From contig DCUZ01000089.1 in assembly GCA_002327305.1 (NCBI GenBank), positions 13,721-20,140 of the forward strand: a DNA stretch of 6,420 bases, written 5' to 3'. The stretch comes from Holophagales bacterium UBA2201. Lineage in GTDB: Bacteria > Acidobacteriota > Thermoanaerobaculia > UBA2201. A program made the translations under genes and the position numbers. The first letter of the stretch is position 1. Each line of letters starts with the position of its first letter. This document shows, piece after piece, positions 5,848 to 6,420 of the stretch. The notes under the pieces are model-generated. The model was not told where the DNA came from. It did not search any database and was given only the letters and a program-made list of their open reading frames with translations.

Positions 5848-6165
5848 TTATTTACCGATGGCCAGCAGCGCGATCAGCAGGGCGTAGATGGCGATGGATT
5901 CGATGAAGGCGAGGCCCAGGAGAAGGGTGGTGCGGATGGGGCCGGCCGCGCCGGGGTTGCGGGCCAAACCGTCGCAGGCCGCGGCGACCGCCCGGCCCTG
6001 TCCGAGCGAGGCCGCGAAACCGACCAGCCCGATGGCGAAAGCCGCTCCGAGGACGCCCCAGAGAACCCTGCCGGAGGCCGCTGTCTCGGCGGGGGCCGCT
6101 TCCTCCGCGAGGGCGGGGAGGGCGAAAAACGCAACGATCAGAAGGGTGAAGAGGATCTTTTTCAT
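5848..6165 (-). CDS. atpE: F-type ATP synthase c subunit with signal peptide
   Basis: This is the rotor-ring proteolipid of the membrane F0 sector. The 105-residue product begins with a cleavable-looking signal peptide (MKKILFT, hydrophobic core, ALA at 18-20 before EE). A short linker leads to the two-helix hairpin. Helix 1 is about 35-64, the polar loop has ARNP (68-71), and helix 2 is about 76-103 with the ion-binding Glu in AFIESIAIY (86-94). Aligned through the loop to the Ilyobacter tartaricus c subunit, Q56, E89, S90 and Y94 match Q32, E65, S66 and Y70 of its Na+ site, while Thr67 is Ile91. The ATG at 6165 has GAGGAG 6 nt upstream. The frame remains open to 6363, but only through repeat DNA. 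No other atp gene is within the window; the ECF sigma gene follows. Confidence 0.93.
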   Translation of the reverse strand: MKKILFTLLIVAFFALPALAEEAAPAETAASGRVLWGVLGAAFAIGLVGFAASLGQGRAVAAACDGLARNPGAAGPIRTTLLLGLAFIESIAIYALLIALLAIGK

Positions 6166-6171
6166 GCCTTT

Positions 6172-6177
6172 CTCCTC
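6172..6177 (-). promoter_or_regulatory. Shine-Dalgarno of atpE
   Basis: GAGGAG on the minus strand lies 6 nt before the ATG at 6165. It decides the start against the longer open frame reaching 6363. Confidence 0.8.
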
Positions 6178-6196
6178 ATTGTTGTGAACTCGTCGA

Positions 6197-6205
6197 ATTA
6201 TACCA
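6197..6205 (-). promoter_or_regulatory. Extended -10 promoter of atpE
   Basis: The minus strand reads TGGTATAAT, a perfect extended -10. The predicted start of transcription near 6190 gives a leader of about 25 nt that includes the Shine-Dalgarno. The -35 position (about 6220-6225) falls where the repeat block begins and does not resemble TTGACA. This is the third promoter in the window built on TGnTAnAAT. Confidence 0.72.
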
Positions 6206-6220
6206 TACCCAGGGAGGTCT

Positions 6221-6371
6221 TTCCCCCACCCGGTAGCGCGTTCCCCCACCCGCCCGATAGCGCGTAGACCGTTCCCCCGCCCGCCCGGTAACGCGTAGAC
6301 CGTAGCGCGCTCCGCCGCCCGCCCGGTAGACCGTAGACCGTAGACCGTAGCGCGTTCCCCCACCCGCCCGG
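6221..6371. repeat. Graded compound tandem repeat with 1, 2, 3, 4 heptamers per unit
   Basis: Five units each begin with a C-rich spacer close to TTCCCCCACCCGCCCGG and continue with heptamers of type TAGCGCG, TAGACCG or TAACGCG. Unit 1 has a 13-nt spacer (6221-6233) and 1 heptamer. Unit 2 has a 17-nt spacer (6241-6257) and 2 heptamers. Unit 3 has spacer 6272-6288 and 3 heptamers. Unit 4 has spacer 6310-6326 and 4 heptamers (TAGACCG three times, then TAGCGCG, 6327-6354). Unit 5 is a spacer alone (6355-6371). The block starts 15 nt upstream of the atpE promoter. Its function is unknown. The minus-strand open frame through it (Thr-Val-Tyr-Gly-Leu-Arg type peptides) is a repeat artefact rather than a protein. 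Confidence 0.85.
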
Positions 6372-6395
6372 CGTGAACTTTGATTGGGAATGTGG

Positions 6396-6415
6396 GGCCG
6401 ACTCTCCAGTCGGCC
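6396..6415. repeat. Perfect palindrome, REP-like or terminator-like
   Basis: GGCCGACT (6396-6403) and AGTCGGCC (6408-6415) form a perfect 8-bp stem around CTCC. The window ends 5 bases later, so a following T-tract cannot be judged. I recall similar 'GCCGACT-ctcc-AGTCGGC' palindromes dispersed between genes in Acidobacteriota and Planctomycetes, which would make it a REP-like element. It could equally be the terminator of a plus-strand or convergent neighbour outside the window. Confidence 0.55.
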
Positions 6416-6420
6416 GGCTT

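Noticed and set aside
6166..6363. N-terminal extension of the atpE frame
   Set aside because: It is a translation of the heptamer repeat block. A signal peptide, a Shine-Dalgarno and a promoter all point to the ATG at 6165.
6221..6371. CRISPR array
   Set aside because: The units vary in length, the heptamers are themselves repeated, and there are no unique spacers or cas genes.

Overview
This GC-rich window reads as ordinary bacterial chromosome. It carries six protein-coding genes, five complete and one running off the left edge. The likely source is a deep-branching GC-rich bacterium, with Acidobacteriota (Aminicenantia, Thermoanaerobaculia or Holophagae type) my first guess and Myxococcota my second. 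This rests on three remembered family traits: a zinc-ribbon Ser/Thr kinase with a proline-rich linker and PEGA-like tail, a secreted TPR-like partner with a DDYFPHYFLG motif, and an F-type c subunit with a cleavable signal peptide. The taxonomic call is inference only.

Layout. Bases 1-3116 (minus strand) hold a two-gene signalling unit. A membrane-anchored Ser/Thr protein kinase (3116 to 1038) overlaps by 29 nt an exported TPR/helical protein that starts at 1066 and leaves the window. Bases 3117-3191 are a 75-bp divergent control region. Bases 3192-5100 (plus strand) hold carbamate kinase (arcC) followed by ornithine carbamoyltransferase (argF/arcB), closed by a strong hairpin terminator at 5133-5158. 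Bases 5157-6165 (minus strand) hold atpE, the ATP synthase c subunit, followed 28 nt later by a SigR/RpoE-like ECF sigma factor that converges on argF. Bases 6206-6420 are non-coding. They contain a graded tandem repeat and a perfect palindrome.

How the genes work together. The arcC-argF pair can turn citrulline plus phosphate into ornithine and carbamoyl phosphate, then carbamoyl phosphate plus ADP into ATP, or run in the anabolic direction. No arginine deiminase is present. The kinase and its exported neighbour look like a membrane signalling pair. The c subunit and sigma factor are probably cotranscribed, although no other ATP synthase gene or anti-sigma gene lies in the window.

The least ordinary signals are these. 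The kinase and arcC each have an extended -10 box (TGnTAnAAT) ending exactly 6 nt before the ATG, which predicts leaderless mRNAs in both directions. A dyad (GGAGGGG-N4-CCCGGG-N4-CCCCTCC) lies between those two promoters. The c subunit has a Gln...Glu-Ser...Tyr pattern matching most of the Na+-binding set of Na+-translocating c rings. Upstream of atpE a repeat block carries 1, 2, 3 and 4 heptamers in successive units. I see no wholly new multi-gene system, mobile element, CRISPR array or RNA gene.
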